A stretch of DNA of 55,802 nt from Schlesneria paludicola DSM 18645 (GCA_945869955.1 CAMBQP010000008.1:1-55802), one strand, 5' to 3'. Counted from the first letter of the stretch, positions 26,893 to 37,384 are shown. A program made the numbers and translations. The notes: generated from the letters alone by a model not told the origin.

Positions 26893-28461
26893 ATGGCTGA
26901 GTCCCCACGTAGGAATGATGCTCAATCTGCGAGCCCGAGTTCAACCAATCCTGGTTCCTTGCCACCGCAGGATGCACCGGGTTCGGTAAAACAGCAACCC
27001 GCGACGATGATTTCTGGCGAATTAGCCAAATCACCTCCACCGATTTCCCACGAGTTGACCGACCTGTCTGACCAGATGCTGGGAGAATTTCGACTCATCC
27101 GAAAACTCGGAGCCGGGGGGATGGCAGAAGTCTATCTGGCCGAGCAGACGACATTGCGGCGTCAGGTTGCGGTCAAGATTTTGCGACCGCAATTCTTTAC
27201 GGATGAACACTACGTCAAACGTTTCCGGCACGAAGCGGCTGCGGCTGGAAGCCTGAGCCACCCCAATATCGTCCAGGTCTATCTGGTGGGTGAAGATCGT
27301 GGCACAAATTACATCGCCCAGGAATATGTTCAGGGTCGTAACCTCAAAGATTATATCACACGGAAAGGCCCCCTCGAGGTCAAAATCGCGTTGCGTATTC
27401 TCAGGCAAGTCGCTTCGGCTCTGCAAGTTGCCAGCGAAAATGGGATCGTCCATCGTGACATCAAGCCCGAGAACATTCTGCTCACCAATAAAGCCGAAGC
27501 CAAGGTGGCCGACTTTGGACTGGCTCAACTGACCTTCCAGGGAGAACGTGTCTCTCTGACCCAAACGGGATTGACGCTCGGGACACCGCTTTACATGAGT
27601 CCCGAACAGGTGAATGGTTTACCGCTGGATTCCCGCAGTGACATTTACTCGTTCGGAATCATGGCTTGGCACATGCTCGCCGGACGACCTCCGTTCGTCG
27701 GTGAAACGGCGATCGCCGTTGCCGTCAAGCACCTCAACGACAAGCCTCCGGCGCTCACCGAATTCCGCCAGGATATACCGCCATCCTTACGGGACCTGAT
27801 CATGCGGATGATCAGCAAAAAGAAAGAGGATCGTCCGGGCGATTTTTCCCAGATTGTCGCGGAATTAAAGCAACTCTTGCGGCAGGTTTCTGGAAAAGAC
27901 TCGGTGACGGTTCCCTTGGCAGTACTCACCAAAAAACGCTGGATTTTCGATCGACCGCTGCGTGGCCAAATCGGTTGGTTGACGGGCGCCTGCGTGTTTG
28001 TCCTAGCCTCCTCAGCAGGGATCGGCTGGGCCATGCGGACGCCGAATCCGCTGTTAATCGATTCGAGGGGACCACTGAAAGTCCAGGTGATGCCGACCGC
28101 CGAGGCGCAGCTCTATTGGGCCATGACCAATCCCCATGATGAAGCGGCCTGGGTTGCCGTGAAGACGCATTCCCGTGGCGCCACGAACGAAATGAAGGCC
28201 CGCGCCACAGCAGCACTCGGGCTGATTTATCTCAAAACGAAACGCCTTTCCTTCGCCCAAACGGCGTTCCACGATCTGGAAATCGAAGCGAAGTATAAAA
28301 TCAATGGTCTGGCGGGTCAGGCCCTCATCGCCAAGCTCAGTGGTGACGCAGACGCAGCCCGAAAATTGATGGTCCAGGTTGAGGGAATGGAGGGTAAGCT
28401 ATTTCCCGAGATGGAAGTCGCTTGCAAAGATTTACGAAAACGACTTGAGCCAGCAAACTAA
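26893..28461 (+). CDS. Membrane-anchored serine/threonine protein kinase (PknB type)
   Basis: 522 residues. A Ser/Pro-rich N-terminus of ~65 residues precedes a complete Hanks-type kinase domain: glycine loop KLGAGGMAEVYLAE, catalytic lysine in VAVKIL (about 95), VHRDIKPENILL (187), DFGLAQ (207), GTPLYMSPEQ (230) and DIYSFGIMAWHMLAGRPPF. After KKKEDRPGDFSQIVAELKQL a single membrane helix lies at about 362-380. The ~140 residues outside contain a TPR-like helical part (ATAALGLIYLKTKRLSFAQT). Planctomycetes have very many such kinases for envelope signalling. Signal and substrates cannot be predicted. Confidence 0.94.
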   Translation: MAESPRRNDAQSASPSSTNPGSLPPQDAPGSVKQQPATMISGELAKSPPPISHELTDLSDQMLGEFRLIRKLGAGGMAEVYLAEQTTLRRQVAVKILRPQFFTDEHYVKRFRHEAAAAGSLSHPNIVQVYLVGEDRGTNYIAQEYVQGRNLKDYITRKGPLEVKIALRILRQVASALQVASENGIVHRDIKPENILLTNKAEAKVADFGLAQLTFQGERVSLTQTGLTLGTPLYMSPEQVNGLPLDSRSDIYSFGIMAWHMLAGRPPFVGETAIAVAVKHLNDKPPALTEFRQDIPPSLRDLIMRMISKKKEDRPGDFSQIVAELKQLLRQVSGKDSVTVPLAVLTKKRWIFDRPLRGQIGWLTGACVFVLASSAGIGWAMRTPNPLLIDSRGPLKVQVMPTAEAQLYWAMTNPHDEAAWVAVKTHSRGATNEMKARATAALGLIYLKTKRLSFAQTAFHDLEIEAKYKINGLAGQALIAKLSGDADAARKLMVQVEGMEGKLFPEMEVACKDLRKRLEPAN

Positions 28462-28578
28462 AACTGGTTATCATTTCTGTGCGCTGTTGCGTTCCCTACG
28501 CCGCAGCCACAGCGAACCAAGACGCGCGATCTTCCGAAAACATGACTTCGCCACATTCCTCAGTAGAAACCGAATTTC

Positions 28579-29997
28579 ATGGCCGAAACGATTCAAGACT
28601 ACGACGTGATTGTGATTGGGACCGGCCCCGGTGGTGAAGGGGCCGCCATGCAGGCGGTGAAGCACGGTAAAAGCGTGGTTGTGATTGAGCGAGAACCGGC
28701 AGTGGGGGGGAATTGTACCCATCGAGGGACGATTCCCAGCAAGGCATTGCGGTTTGCCATTTTCCAAATGACCGAGGTGAACAACAACGTTTTGTTCCGT
28801 GAACATGGGATTACCGCGAACTTCATGCTGCCAGAACTGCGCCGCCGCGCTCGTTCGGTGATCGAAGCACAAGTGAAGATGCGAACCGCTTTTTACGATC
28901 GCAACGACATTCCGATCATTCGTGGTCAGGCCACGTTTCTGGACCCCCACACGGTCGAGGCAGTCGGAGTTGACGGTTCGCGCGCTACCGTGCGGGGGAA
29001 ATACATCGTCATCGCCACGGGGGCACGCCCTTATCGCCCCGCCGATGTCGATTTCAATCATCCCCGTGTCTTCGATAGTGATACGATTTTGAACGTCGAT
29101 TTTCACCTCAAGTCAATTACCATTTTTGGTGCCGGGGTGATTGGGTGCGAATATGCCTCGATGTTTCGAAACTTGGAAATCAAAGTCAATTTGATCAACA
29201 ATCGGGATCGCCTGCTTGATTTCCTCGACGAAGAGATTGTGGATGCGCTCAGCTATCACCTGAGGGAGCGGGGTGTCATCGTCAGGCATCGCGAAGCCTG
29301 TGAGCGGGTCGAAACGTGTGACGATGGAGTCATCCTGCACCTCAAATCGGGTAAGCAATTAAAAACCGATGTTTTGCTCTGGGCGGCAGGCCGTACCGGC
29401 AATTCGGATCACCTGAATCTGTCCGCCGCTGGGATTACACCTGATCAGCGTGGCAACATACCCGTCAATGGAAACCTCCAGACCAGTGTTCCTCATATCT
29501 ACGCCGTGGGAGATGTCATCGGTCCCCCCGCACTGGCGAGCGCCGCTTATAACCAGGGTCGGTTTGCCTCCAGCCACCTTTTATGCGAACTCGGTAGTAA
29601 TGCTTCTTGCGGACCTGCCCCGTCACTGGATATTCCCGCAGGGATTTATACCAGCCCTGAAATCAGTTCGATCGGCAAGACGGAACGCGAACTGACCGAT
29701 GCACTGGTCCCCTACGAAGTGGGACATGCCCACTTCAAGAGTATCGCTCGGGCTCAAATTACCGGACAGACGACCGGAATGCTGAAGATTCTGTTTCATC
29801 GGGAAACGCTGGAAGTGCTGGGGATTCATTGTTTCGGTGCCAATGCCACCGAAATTATCCATATTGGTCAGGCGATTATGGCTCAGCCCGTCCCCCATAA
29901 TACCTTGATGTATTTTATCAATTCCACCTTTAACTATCCGACCATGGCTGAAGCCTACCGGGTTGCAGCACTCAACGGTTACAATCGCCTGTTCTAA
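28579..29997 (+). CDS. sthA: Soluble NAD(P) transhydrogenase (Si-specific)
   Basis: 472 residues. A flavoprotein of the pyridine nucleotide-disulfide reductase family that passes hydride between NADPH and NAD. FAD site GTGPGGEG at 14, the [16 protein letters not shown] segment with only one cysteine (a true disulfide reductase has CxxxxC, SthA does not), NAD site [16 protein letters not shown], the second FAD motif [17 protein letters not shown], and a C-terminal dimerisation domain ending [21 protein letters not shown]. The single-cysteine active loop and overall length identify SthA. The plus-strand FGGY kinase follows, with 116 bases between. Confidence 0.94.
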   Translation: MAETIQDYDVIVIGTGPGGEGAAMQAVKHGKSVVVIEREPAVGGNCTHRGTIPSKALRFAIFQMTEVNNNVLFREHGITANFMLPELRRRARSVIEAQVKMRTAFYDRNDIPIIRGQATFLDPHTVEAVGVDGSRATVRGKYIVIATGARPYRPADVDFNHPRVFDSDTILNVDFHLKSITIFGAGVIGCEYASMFRNLEIKVNLINNRDRLLDFLDEEIVDALSYHLRERGVIVRHREACERVETCDDGVILHLKSGKQLKTDVLLWAAGRTGNSDHLNLSAAGITPDQRGNIPVNGNLQTSVPHIYAVGDVIGPPALASAAYNQGRFASSHLLCELGSNASCGPAPSLDIPAGIYTSPEISSIGKTERELTDALVPYEVGHAHFKSIARAQITGQTTGMLKILFHRETLEVLGIHCFGANATEIIHIGQAIMAQPVPHNTLMYFINSTFNYPTMAEAYRVAALNGYNRLF

Positions 29998-30113
29998 TCC
30001 GTGACTCATCCATCACGCAGACAGACTCCGTCCCACACCTGCAGATCCTGCGGGCTGTGGCACCGGTGCTTCGTATGATTCATTCTCTCTTTACCACTGC
30101 AGGAATATCGCGG

Positions 30114-31568
30114 ATGCCAATTGTTCTGGGTGTCGATCTGGGAACGACTAAGATCACCAGTCTCGCCGTTGACGCCAACACGGGTGCGATCCTGGCGGTG
30201 GCGACCGCCGCAAACGAGGCCAACATCACCTCGGAAACCGACCGTGGTCGCGGTCGATCGGAATGGAAGGCCGAGCAGATTCTGGCGACCGCCTGCCGCT
30301 GCCTCGCCGAGGTCGCCAGCAAGTTGGACTCGCAAGTCGCTCAGGTGATCGGACTCGGGATCACCGGACAACAACATGGGATGGTCCTCGTCGATGCGGC
30401 CCTGCATCCCCTCACCCCCTTGATTAACTGGCAGGACCGACGCGCCCTCGATCCGATTCCGCATCGGGATGTGACCTGGCTGGAAGCGGCACGTTCGGCC
30501 ATCGGTTCTGAGACCTGGCGCGAGACGGGCTGCCGACTGCATTCCGGATTCATGGGGGTCACGCTGTTCGAACTGGCGGTGCGGGGCCAATTACCTGCGG
30601 ACGCTCGAGCCCTGTTCATCATGGACTACTTTGCCGCAGCCTTGACCGGTGAATCGCCGGTGACCGAGCCGTCCTGTGCGGGGAGTAGTGGTCTGTTGAA
30701 TGTCCGGACCCGCAATTGGCATGACGATTCGATCCGGGGGCTGGGATTACCCCGGTCTTTATTTCCTGAGATCCGGGAAGCCAACATGGCTGTCGGGGGA
30801 CTCACCAAGGAAATGGCTCGTCTGACCGGACTTGTCACGGGGACACCGGTCTTCGCACCGATTGGTGATCATCAGGCCAGTTTCCTCGGCAGTGTCGCGG
30901 ATCGGCAGCAGAGCGTACTGGTGAACGTCGGCACGGGGGCTCAGGTTGCGGTCTTCACCGAGGGGTTCGACTTTGTGTCGCCGATTGAATTCAGGCCGTT
31001 CCCCTGCGGTGGCAATCTGTTGTCTAATGTCGGCCTGGCAGGGGGTTGGTCGTATCAGGTGCTGCAGCAGTTCTTTCAGGACATTGGTCGCGAGCTTTTT
31101 CAGGCTCATTCCGCTGAACACCAATACGAACAGATGAATCACCTCGCCGCCGGGATCCCCTGCGGAGCGGACGGACTACGTTGTGAGCCCCGTTTTTCGG
31201 GAACGCGACTGGATCCGGTTGTCCGTGGTTCGATCACCGGAATTTCGCCCCAAAATTTCACCGCAGGGCATCTCGCCCGAGCGGTCCTGGAAGGGATGAG
31301 TCGTTCGCTATTCGAGGGATTCCAGGCGATTCGGCAGGTAACGAACCAGGCTCCGGCGCTATTGGTTGCCGCAGGAAATGGACTGCGTGAAAATCGGTTA
31401 TTGGCTCAGATTGTGTCGGAGGAATTTCAACTGCCGATGCGGTTCACGCAACATCGGGAAGAGGCCGCCTTCGGTGCGGCGCTGGTCGCCAGCGTCGGAG
31501 CGAACGTGTTTGCCAATCTCGATGCGGCGGCGAAAAGTCTGCTGCAAGCCATGCCGTCAACGGGATGA
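30114..31568 (+). CDS. FGGY-family carbohydrate kinase (sedoheptulokinase-like)
   Basis: 484 residues. The ATP-site start VLGVDLGTTKITSLAVD, GLGITGQQHGMVLVD, LINWQDRRALD, then the second-domain PIGDHQASFLGSV, LVNVGTGAQVAVF, and a C-terminal VAAGNGLRENRLLAQIVSEE and EEAAFGAALVASVGAN define the family. The GITGQQHG and GDHQAS pieces resemble sedoheptulokinase/xylulokinase more than glycerol kinase. It phosphorylates a ketose, possibly sedoheptulose. The ATG at 30114, with AGGA about 10 bases upstream, matches the family N-terminus; an in-frame start at 30057 is rejected. Family firm, substrate weak. Confidence 0.87.
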   Translation: MPIVLGVDLGTTKITSLAVDANTGAILAVATAANEANITSETDRGRGRSEWKAEQILATACRCLAEVASKLDSQVAQVIGLGITGQQHGMVLVDAALHPLTPLINWQDRRALDPIPHRDVTWLEAARSAIGSETWRETGCRLHSGFMGVTLFELAVRGQLPADARALFIMDYFAAALTGESPVTEPSCAGSSGLLNVRTRNWHDDSIRGLGLPRSLFPEIREANMAVGGLTKEMARLTGLVTGTPVFAPIGDHQASFLGSVADRQQSVLVNVGTGAQVAVFTEGFDFVSPIEFRPFPCGGNLLSNVGLAGGWSYQVLQQFFQDIGRELFQAHSAEHQYEQMNHLAAGIPCGADGLRCEPRFSGTRLDPVVRGSITGISPQNFTAGHLARAVLEGMSRSLFEGFQAIRQVTNQAPALLVAAGNGLRENRLLAQIVSEEFQLPMRFTQHREEAAFGAALVASVGANVFANLDAAAKSLLQAMPSTG

Positions 31569-31721
31569 GAAATCAATCTCCCCATCAAGAAAGAATGGAT
31601 TCACCACAGAGGGCACAGAGGCACGGAGAATTCAAAAGAGAGGTCAAGAACAGAGGTGGCGTAGCAACCGTCTCAAATCAATTTTGATGACCGGTTTGGT
31701 TTTCCCGAGAAGCTGAGAATT

Positions 31722-31982
31722 CTACTGTTCCACAGCTGGCGTGACCGACTCAAAAACCATTTGGGGCAGGGTGGCATTGTTTGAGTCTTCGAACTCAAAA
31801 AGTCGTGGCACCCCTTCGTCGTCTTCGGGGAAGCAGTGTCGAACCCGGTACACGCCCTGAGGTTGTCCCCCTTCCTCTGTCGATTGCTTTTGTTCGTCCG
31901 CTTCAGAAGATTCGTGGTCCCGCACATGGAGCGTTTTGCGTTTCTTCTTCGACTGCGTAACCCTCTGACGTTCTGGCCACAC
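31722..31982 (-). CDS. Small acidic hypothetical protein
   Basis: About 86 residues, highly charged: a basic start (RVTQSKKKRKTLHVRDHE) followed by acid/Gln-rich SSEADEQKQSTEEGGQPQ, then VYRVRHCFPEDDEGVPRLFE. The second GTG at 31982 has AAGGGA 8 bases upstream. The composition looks like real protein, but nothing is recognised and a longer overlapping frame in another phase exists. The surrounding gap (31569-32457) otherwise holds a CACAGAGGCACGGAG-type repeat fragment near 31600-31630 and the porin leader. Confidence 0.4.
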   Translation of the reverse strand: MWPERQRVTQSKKKRKTLHVRDHESSEADEQKQSTEEGGQPQGVYRVRHCFPEDDEGVPRLFEFEDSNNATLPQMVFESVTPAVEQ

Positions 31983-32457
31983 CGACACAGTCCCTTAAAC
32001 AGAAGTAGATTTGTTTCCGCGTCGATCAAATCGTGCCGACGTCCATTCTGCAGCGGGTGACAGACCTTGAATCCAAACCAGTTCGGGGTCACAAAACCGA
32101 GCTGAACGCAACTTCGGTTTTCGAAATTCGGCAGCGATTGCCGGTCGAGAACTGCGTAAGTTGTTTTTGTGTAAGGGTTTGACGGCAGGGCAATCTATTC
32201 GCGTTAGGTGGAAGACTCATGAGTCCGATTTCTGTCTCGCTGGAATTCTCTCAGGATTCCGATAGCCAACACTAGACCTGATCTCCTTTTCGCGCTCGAC
32301 TGGGAGGGAATGGACGTTTTGAAGAGTGTCACGGGAATGGACTGCTTGTGGCTATTACGCTGTTGTCCCCCGTGGATGCCAGCGAACTCGGTGATCGTCT
32401 GTTGACGAACTATGAGGTAAGTCGAGGCAGCAAGGAAGAATTCACAAGGAGTATGGA

Positions 32458-33984
32458 ATGTTGGGTCTAAAACGACTTCGTTTTGTCGACATTGGGACAG
32501 GATTGTCCATGATGTTCGCCACCGCTGGCATGCTGGCGGCGTCCGCTCTCTACGCAGCGGAACCAGTCTGCACCACCACAAATGGCAACTGCACACAAGC
32601 TGGCCCTGGTTGTAACCCACAGGTTTTTGCCGATGCAGCGGCCCGGCTGAATGGTCTCTACGCGGGATTACATGCCGACAACTGTGCTGCCCCCGCAGCG
32701 GCACCGATGGCGGGCGGACCAGCTTGCGGTTCTGCCGCAGGGGGTTGTGCTGCAGCCGGAGGAGGGGGTTCAGACCCCGCTGCGATTTGGACATTGACCG
32801 ATCTGTTCACCGATGAATCCGGTCAGAATCAATTGAAAGACAATGGCTGGAAATTAGGTGGTAGCCTGGCTCAGAGCTTCACAGTGAACTTCGATAGTCC
32901 GGACAATCGCTGGAACGGTCCCGTCACCTGGACTGACCGATCCAATGAATATCAGCTCAACCAGTTCTGGTTGTACGCCGAGAAAGCGACCGATACGTCG
33001 AAGAACGATTGGGACTTCGGGGGTCGTGTTGACGGCCTGTACGGCACCAACGCTCGTTTGACCACCTCAACCGGGTTGGAGACGTTCAATCTGAATGGTT
33101 CGGGAATCTACGGGCTGGCATTGCCAAACTTGTACGCGGAAGTCGCGTATAAGAAGTTGAAGGTCAAAATGGGGCACTTCGTCTCGCCAGTCGGCTACTT
33201 CACGGTCGATACCTCGCAAAACTTCTTCAATACGATTCCTTATACCTATCAATGGGGTGAGCCGTTCACCCATACCGGTGTCCTCGCCACCTATCAGGTC
33301 AGCGATGAATTGGTCGTCAGCAGCGGTGCCATCCGAGGTTGGGATAACTTCGACAGCCACAACCCGAACTGGGGTTATATGGGATCTTGGGCATACACTT
33401 TCCAGGATAAGTCGAACCTCGCCCAGGTGACCTTCCTGACTCAGGAACCGAACTTCTACAACCAGTTTACCCAGCGTTACTATCAATCGCTGGTTTACAC
33501 CAAGCCCATCAACGATAACCTGACCTACGTCGGACAGTCTGACTTTGGTACACAGGCTGATGCCACCTCGACCGGCCAACGAGCCAATTGGTACGGTATC
33601 AACCAATACATGTACTACAAGACCAGCGATAAATGGACTTGGGGTGCCAACTTCGAAATGTGGCGTGATGAAGAAGGTTACCGCGTGCAACAGTTCCTGC
33701 CAGGAGCGGCTGCCAGTGGTATCACCGGTAATCCCAACGGTGTGAATAACCTCCCCGGCGGATACATGGGGAACTTTTATCAGGCCACGATTGGACCTCG
33801 CTGGTACCCCACCGGCAAAGGCAACTTTTTCGTCCGGCCTAACCTTCGCTTCGACTGGTTCGAAGGGAACATCAACAACACGACCCAAAATGCGGTCAGC
33901 GGTGCCAACAATCAGAAGCCCTTCGACAACGGCCAGAAAAACCATCAGGGTTTGTTTGTCACCGATGTTGTGCTGACGTTCTAA
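32458..33984 (+). CDS. OmpL-like beta-barrel outer-membrane porin with Cys-rich N-terminal linker
   Basis: 508 residues. A signal peptide (FATAGMLAASALYAAE) is followed by an unusual Cys/Ala/Gly-rich stretch (six cysteines before residue ~100, with CGSAAGGCAAAGGGG). From about residue 115 a beta-barrel of the porin-2/OmpL-like group begins: GWKLGGSLAQSFTVNF, QFWLYAEKATD, WDFGGRVDGLYGT, LKVKMGHFVSPVGYFTVD, ending GLFVTDVVLTF with the terminal Phe usual for outer-membrane proteins. AAGGAG lies upstream of the ATG and a perfect terminator follows. This kind of porin is common in planctomycetes and supports a Gram-negative-type outer membrane. Likely highly expressed. Confidence 0.88.
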   Translation: MLGLKRLRFVDIGTGLSMMFATAGMLAASALYAAEPVCTTTNGNCTQAGPGCNPQVFADAAARLNGLYAGLHADNCAAPAAAPMAGGPACGSAAGGCAAAGGGGSDPAAIWTLTDLFTDESGQNQLKDNGWKLGGSLAQSFTVNFDSPDNRWNGPVTWTDRSNEYQLNQFWLYAEKATDTSKNDWDFGGRVDGLYGTNARLTTSTGLETFNLNGSGIYGLALPNLYAEVAYKKLKVKMGHFVSPVGYFTVDTSQNFFNTIPYTYQWGEPFTHTGVLATYQVSDELVVSSGAIRGWDNFDSHNPNWGYMGSWAYTFQDKSNLAQVTFLTQEPNFYNQFTQRYYQSLVYTKPINDNLTYVGQSDFGTQADATSTGQRANWYGINQYMYYKTSDKWTWGANFEMWRDEEGYRVQQFLPGAAASGITGNPNGVNNLPGGYMGNFYQATIGPRWYPTGKGNFFVRPNLRFDWFEGNINNTTQNAVSGANNQKPFDNGQKNHQGLFVTDVVLTF

Positions 33985-34014
33985 TCGAACAGAGCCAATC
34001 TTGATCGAAGCCAG

Positions 34015-34056
34015 ATCCCCCTCGAAGACCCGTTCTTCGAGGGGGATTTCTTTTTG
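34015..34056 (+). terminator. Intrinsic terminator of the porin gene
   Basis: A 14-base-pair perfect stem (ATCCCCCTCGAAGA with its complement), a 5-base loop CCCGT and the tail TTCTTTTT, 30 bases after the porin stop. It is a textbook Rho-independent terminator. Confidence 0.93.
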
Positions 34057-34555
34057 TCCTCGGCGATCCGTCCAGTTCCCTGAAGCAGTCGACCGAAGTC
34101 GGTTGTTCCTCAATCCTGTTGTGGCTCGTGTCGATGCTCGCGGACGAGCAGGTGCGCTGTTTCTACTCAAGGATGAGGTACAGTCGACGGACTCGGGAAA
34201 CGATTCTTGCTATCGACGCCGGCCCTTATTCTCTGGCGATTGAGACAGATTTCGCTCGGCCTCATCATTGCCTTGCTATGACACCGGGATATTTGCCCCC
34301 ATGCTAAACTCGATGTTGCTGCGCTGAACAACGCTTTCCCCCAGCCAATCATGCTGCATCACAACGATCGGTTACGGGATTTGCACCACCAGAATCGTCG
34401 AACAGCGGGTTTGGCTGCGGAGGATTCCGCAGAACCCGAGGACGAGTCGATGCCACTCGACCGGAATGGTCTCTGGTCTTTGATTCATGTTGTCACGCCG
34501 CCCGCTATTCACGTCGAAGTCAGGACAGGTCGATTTTGAATTGATCGTGATTTTC

Positions 34556-34607
34556 AAACGGGGATTCAAACGGGGAATTGAACGGGGAATTGAACGGGGA
34601 ATTGAAC
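34556..34607. repeat. 12-bp tandem repeat
   Basis: The unit AACGGGGAATTG occurs three times in a row and once more in a variant form (AAACGGGGATTC). It lies in the 760-base gap between the porin terminator and the convergent PSD1 gene; the rest of that gap, from 34057, shows no gene I can support. Confidence 0.75.
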
Positions 34608-34737
34608 AAAAGGGAACGAAGGGAACAAAGAGGAGATCCGGTGTTGAAGGCGGATCACACGGGAATTTGCACCATGGTTAGGTCCAGAGAATCGCGATCA
34701 CCATGTTCGGGTGATGCCCCCAGGAAACTGACAACTG
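34593..34737. repeat. Dispersed intergenic repeat, copy 1
   Basis: About 145 bases align with 50196-50325 near gatB. Shared pieces are AACGGGGAATTGAACA, GTTGAAG-CGGATCACA, GGAATTT..ACCATGG, AGAGAATC..GATCA and ATGCTCGG-like DNA before a CCCCCAG. Both copies lie just downstream of a minus-strand gene. Confidence 0.65.
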
Positions 34738-34747
34738 ACAACTGAAT

Positions 34748-37384
34748 TTACTCCCGCGTGATGAATTCATCCAAATTCATCAGTGCCCGCGAGACCGCTC
34801 CCCAGGCTGCAGATTCTGCGACGGGAAGTCCGCGCGGTGAGGGTTTCGGTGCGAACGCTTCGGCGGCCACGGCGTCCAATTCGAAACGGTCACGTTGCTG
34901 CTGCAGATAGCTGCGCAGGCGGGCCAGTTCCGTCGAGTTAGGCTCCCGCCCCAAGGCGGCTGCCACGGCCAACGTCAATCGTTGACTGTCGTCTTCCGCC
35001 TGGGCTTCGAGCAAAGTCACGGCAAACCCACGGGCAAATTCGGCAAAGGTTTCATCGTTGGCCAGTGTGAGCGACTGCAGCGGGGTGTTGGAACGAATTC
35101 GCCGGGTGCAGGCCACATTGGGCTCGGGAAAGTCAAAGACCGCCATCGACGGATAAAGACTCGAACGCCATAAGTGGGTATAGATCCCTTTTCGATAGCG
35201 GTCGCGGCCGGTCGAAGTGTTCCAGGGCTTTTTGTCTTGAGTGAAATCGAAGACGCCATCGGGTTGCGGAGGGAACACAGGAAGCCCACCCAGTTCCTCG
35301 GTCAGCAAGCCACTCGCCACCAGCGCCGCATCACGGATGATTTCTGCGTCGACGCGAATGCGTGACTGTCGCGCCAAGAGCTTGTTGAGCGGATCCGGCT
35401 CATCCAGATCGGCTCGGGAATGGGACGATTGCCGGTACGTGGCCGATGTCACCAGCAGTCGCTGTAATCGCTTCAAATCCCAACCGGGTCGCGACGCCCT
35501 ACGGTCGTCGGGTGCGGTGACACCCGCGAGGGGGCTTGCCCCAGGACCCGTTAGCTGGGACGATCCCCCGCGAAACTCGTTGGCCAGCCAATCGAGTAAC
35601 TCGGGATGCGTGGGGCGATCTCCTTGTGAGCCAAAATCATTTTCGGTTTCGACGAGACCTCGTCCGAAAAGCCGCTGCCAGTAACGATTGACGATCACCC
35701 GGGAGGTGAGGGGATTTTCTGCCGAGACCAGCCACTGGGCCAGCCACAACCGGTTCGCCGATTGGACGGCGTTTTTTTCCTGAGATTCTTGCGGCAAGTT
35801 CCGATTGAGGACCACGGGAATTGCGGGCTCAACGCGAGACCCTTTCCGAAGAAAATCGCCGCGAATTTGAATATAGGCTTCGCGCGGCGGTTGAATTTCC
35901 CTGGTAATCATGGTGGTCGGAAATTTGGGGGCCGCTTCTCGCAGTCGTCCGATTTCATTGAGCTGGGGATATTTCTCGCGGGCGACAGGCAAATTCCGGA
36001 AATAGCCGTCGAGGTCGCGTTTATGAATTTCGGACCGGTCGACAACGGGAAGATCGACCGCATTCTTCACATTGAACGGCAACTTCTTTTTGTCCTCATA
36101 CGTCAGCGTTGTTTCCCAAGCGGTCAGATCGATCGCGATATTTGCCGCCTGCTCTTTGAGCTCTTTTTCCAGCCTGCTGATTTCTTGGCGAATGTGTGCT
36201 AATCGCGCCGGCTCTCCGTTTCTCAATTGTTCTGACGAAGGGACATCGATCCGCGGTGCAGCAGGATCCCCCGGTGAAAATTCGGTCGAATTGAAAAACG
36301 CATAGAGCTGGTAGTATTCCCGTTGTGAGATGGGGTCGTACTTATGATCGTGACATTGGGCACAACCAATCGTCAGCCCGAGAAAAACCGTCGCGGTGGT
36401 GTTGACCCGATCGACGACGGCCTCGACACGAAACTGTTCGGGATCGGTCCCCCCTTCCTCATTAATCAGGGTGTTGCGGTGGAAACCGGTCGCCACAAGT
36501 TGTTCGAGCGTGGGTGCGGGAAGCAGGTCTCCGGCAAGCTGTGCGATCGTGAATTGATCAAACGGCAGATTCTCGTTTAAAGCATGAATGACCCAGTCGC
36601 GGTACTTCCAGATGGTTCGTGGTTGATCGCGGGTGAAGCCATTGGAATCGGCATAACGGGCCGAGTCGAGCCAGTCACGAGCCCAGCGTTCTCCATAATG
36701 AGGCGAAGCGAGCAGGCGGTCGACCAGTCGCTCGAACGCATCCGGTGATCGGTCTGCGAGAAATTCTCGTACCGACTCGACCGAAGGGGGGACACCCAGC
36801 AAATCAAGATGAACTCGCCGCAAAAGTGTCGCTCGATCCGCTTCCGGCGATGGGGTGATTCGCTCACGCAGCAGCCGATCGAGAATGAAGGGGTCCAGGC
36901 CATGATGTGTGTGGTGATGTGTGGGGTGATTGGGGGCAAGAACCGGGGGACTCACTGGAGAAATCGGTTGAAAGGCCCAGTGGTCACTGGTTTTTGACAC
37001 AGCCGCTTCGACCGGCTCGTCGGCGGGAAACAGAGCCCCTTGATCAATCCAGCGGCGAATGACCGAGATTTCGACTGCGGTCAACGGATCCCCTTCCGGG
37101 GGCATGACCGAAGCTCCTTCGGTCCCGGTGATGGCGTGAATCAGCAGACTTTTGGCAGACTGGCCCGGAAGGACCGCTGGCCCCGAATCTCCACCCGCCA
37201 GCAAACCTCGACCGCTGTCGATGCGTAAACCAAGCTGTTGTTGCTTCACGCCGTGACATCCCGCACAGCGGGCCACCAGGATCGGCTTGACCTGTTTCAC
37301 ATAGTCGACAGCGGGATCTTCCGCGCCAACTGCCGAGGCGGTGATGAGCAGCAATCCGAACAGGACAGAACGTGCAAGGAGCAT
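34748..37384 (-). CDS. PSD1 / planctomycete cytochrome C domain protein (PSCyt1-DUF1549-DUF1553)
   Basis: 878 residues. A signal peptide (VLFGLLLITASAVGAE) is followed by the PSCyt1 haem-binding-like domain with CAGCH at 40-44 and SVMPPEGDPLTAVEISVIRR. DUF1549 contains FDQFTIAQLAGDLLP, HRNTLINEEGG and a second CxxCH, CAQCHDHKYDPISQREYYQL (about 340). DUF1553 has SRVIVNRYWQRLFGRGLVET, DFGSQGDRPTHPELLDWLA and SNTPLQSLTLAND. These large secreted proteins are a planctomycete hallmark, often paired with a DUF1501 protein; no such partner is next to it. A role in polysaccharide breakdown is proposed for the family. Start at 37384 has GAGGTG 7 bases upstream. Confidence 0.94.
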   Translation of the reverse strand: MLLARSVLFGLLLITASAVGAEDPAVDYVKQVKPILVARCAGCHGVKQQQLGLRIDSGRGLLAGGDSGPAVLPGQSAKSLLIHAITGTEGASVMPPEGDPLTAVEISVIRRWIDQGALFPADEPVEAAVSKTSDHWAFQPISPVSPPVLAPNHPTHHHTHHGLDPFILDRLLRERITPSPEADRATLLRRVHLDLLGVPPSVESVREFLADRSPDAFERLVDRLLASPHYGERWARDWLDSARYADSNGFTRDQPRTIWKYRDWVIHALNENLPFDQFTIAQLAGDLLPAPTLEQLVATGFHRNTLINEEGGTDPEQFRVEAVVDRVNTTATVFLGLTIGCAQCHDHKYDPISQREYYQLYAFFNSTEFSPGDPAAPRIDVPSSEQLRNGEPARLAHIRQEISRLEKELKEQAANIAIDLTAWETTLTYEDKKKLPFNVKNAVDLPVVDRSEIHKRDLDGYFRNLPVAREKYPQLNEIGRLREAAPKFPTTMITREIQPPREAYIQIRGDFLRKGSRVEPAIPVVLNRNLPQESQEKNAVQSANRLWLAQWLVSAENPLTSRVIVNRYWQRLFGRGLVETENDFGSQGDRPTHPELLDWLANEFRGGSSQLTGPGASPLAGVTAPDDRRASRPGWDLKRLQRLLVTSATYRQSSHSRADLDEPDPLNKLLARQSRIRVDAEIIRDAALVASGLLTEELGGLPVFPPQPDGVFDFTQDKKPWNTSTGRDRYRKGIYTHLWRSSLYPSMAVFDFPEPNVACTRRIRSNTPLQSLTLANDETFAEFARGFAVTLLEAQAEDDSQRLTLAVAAALGREPNSTELARLRSYLQQQRDRFELDAVAAEAFAPKPSPRGLPVAESAAWGAVSRALMNLDEFITRE

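Noticed and set aside
33067-34170. Long open frame (367 codons) on the minus strand opposite the porin gene
   Set aside because: It mirrors the porin codons, has no recognisable motif and crosses the porin terminator. The porin has a signal peptide, barrel pattern, ribosome-binding site and terminator.
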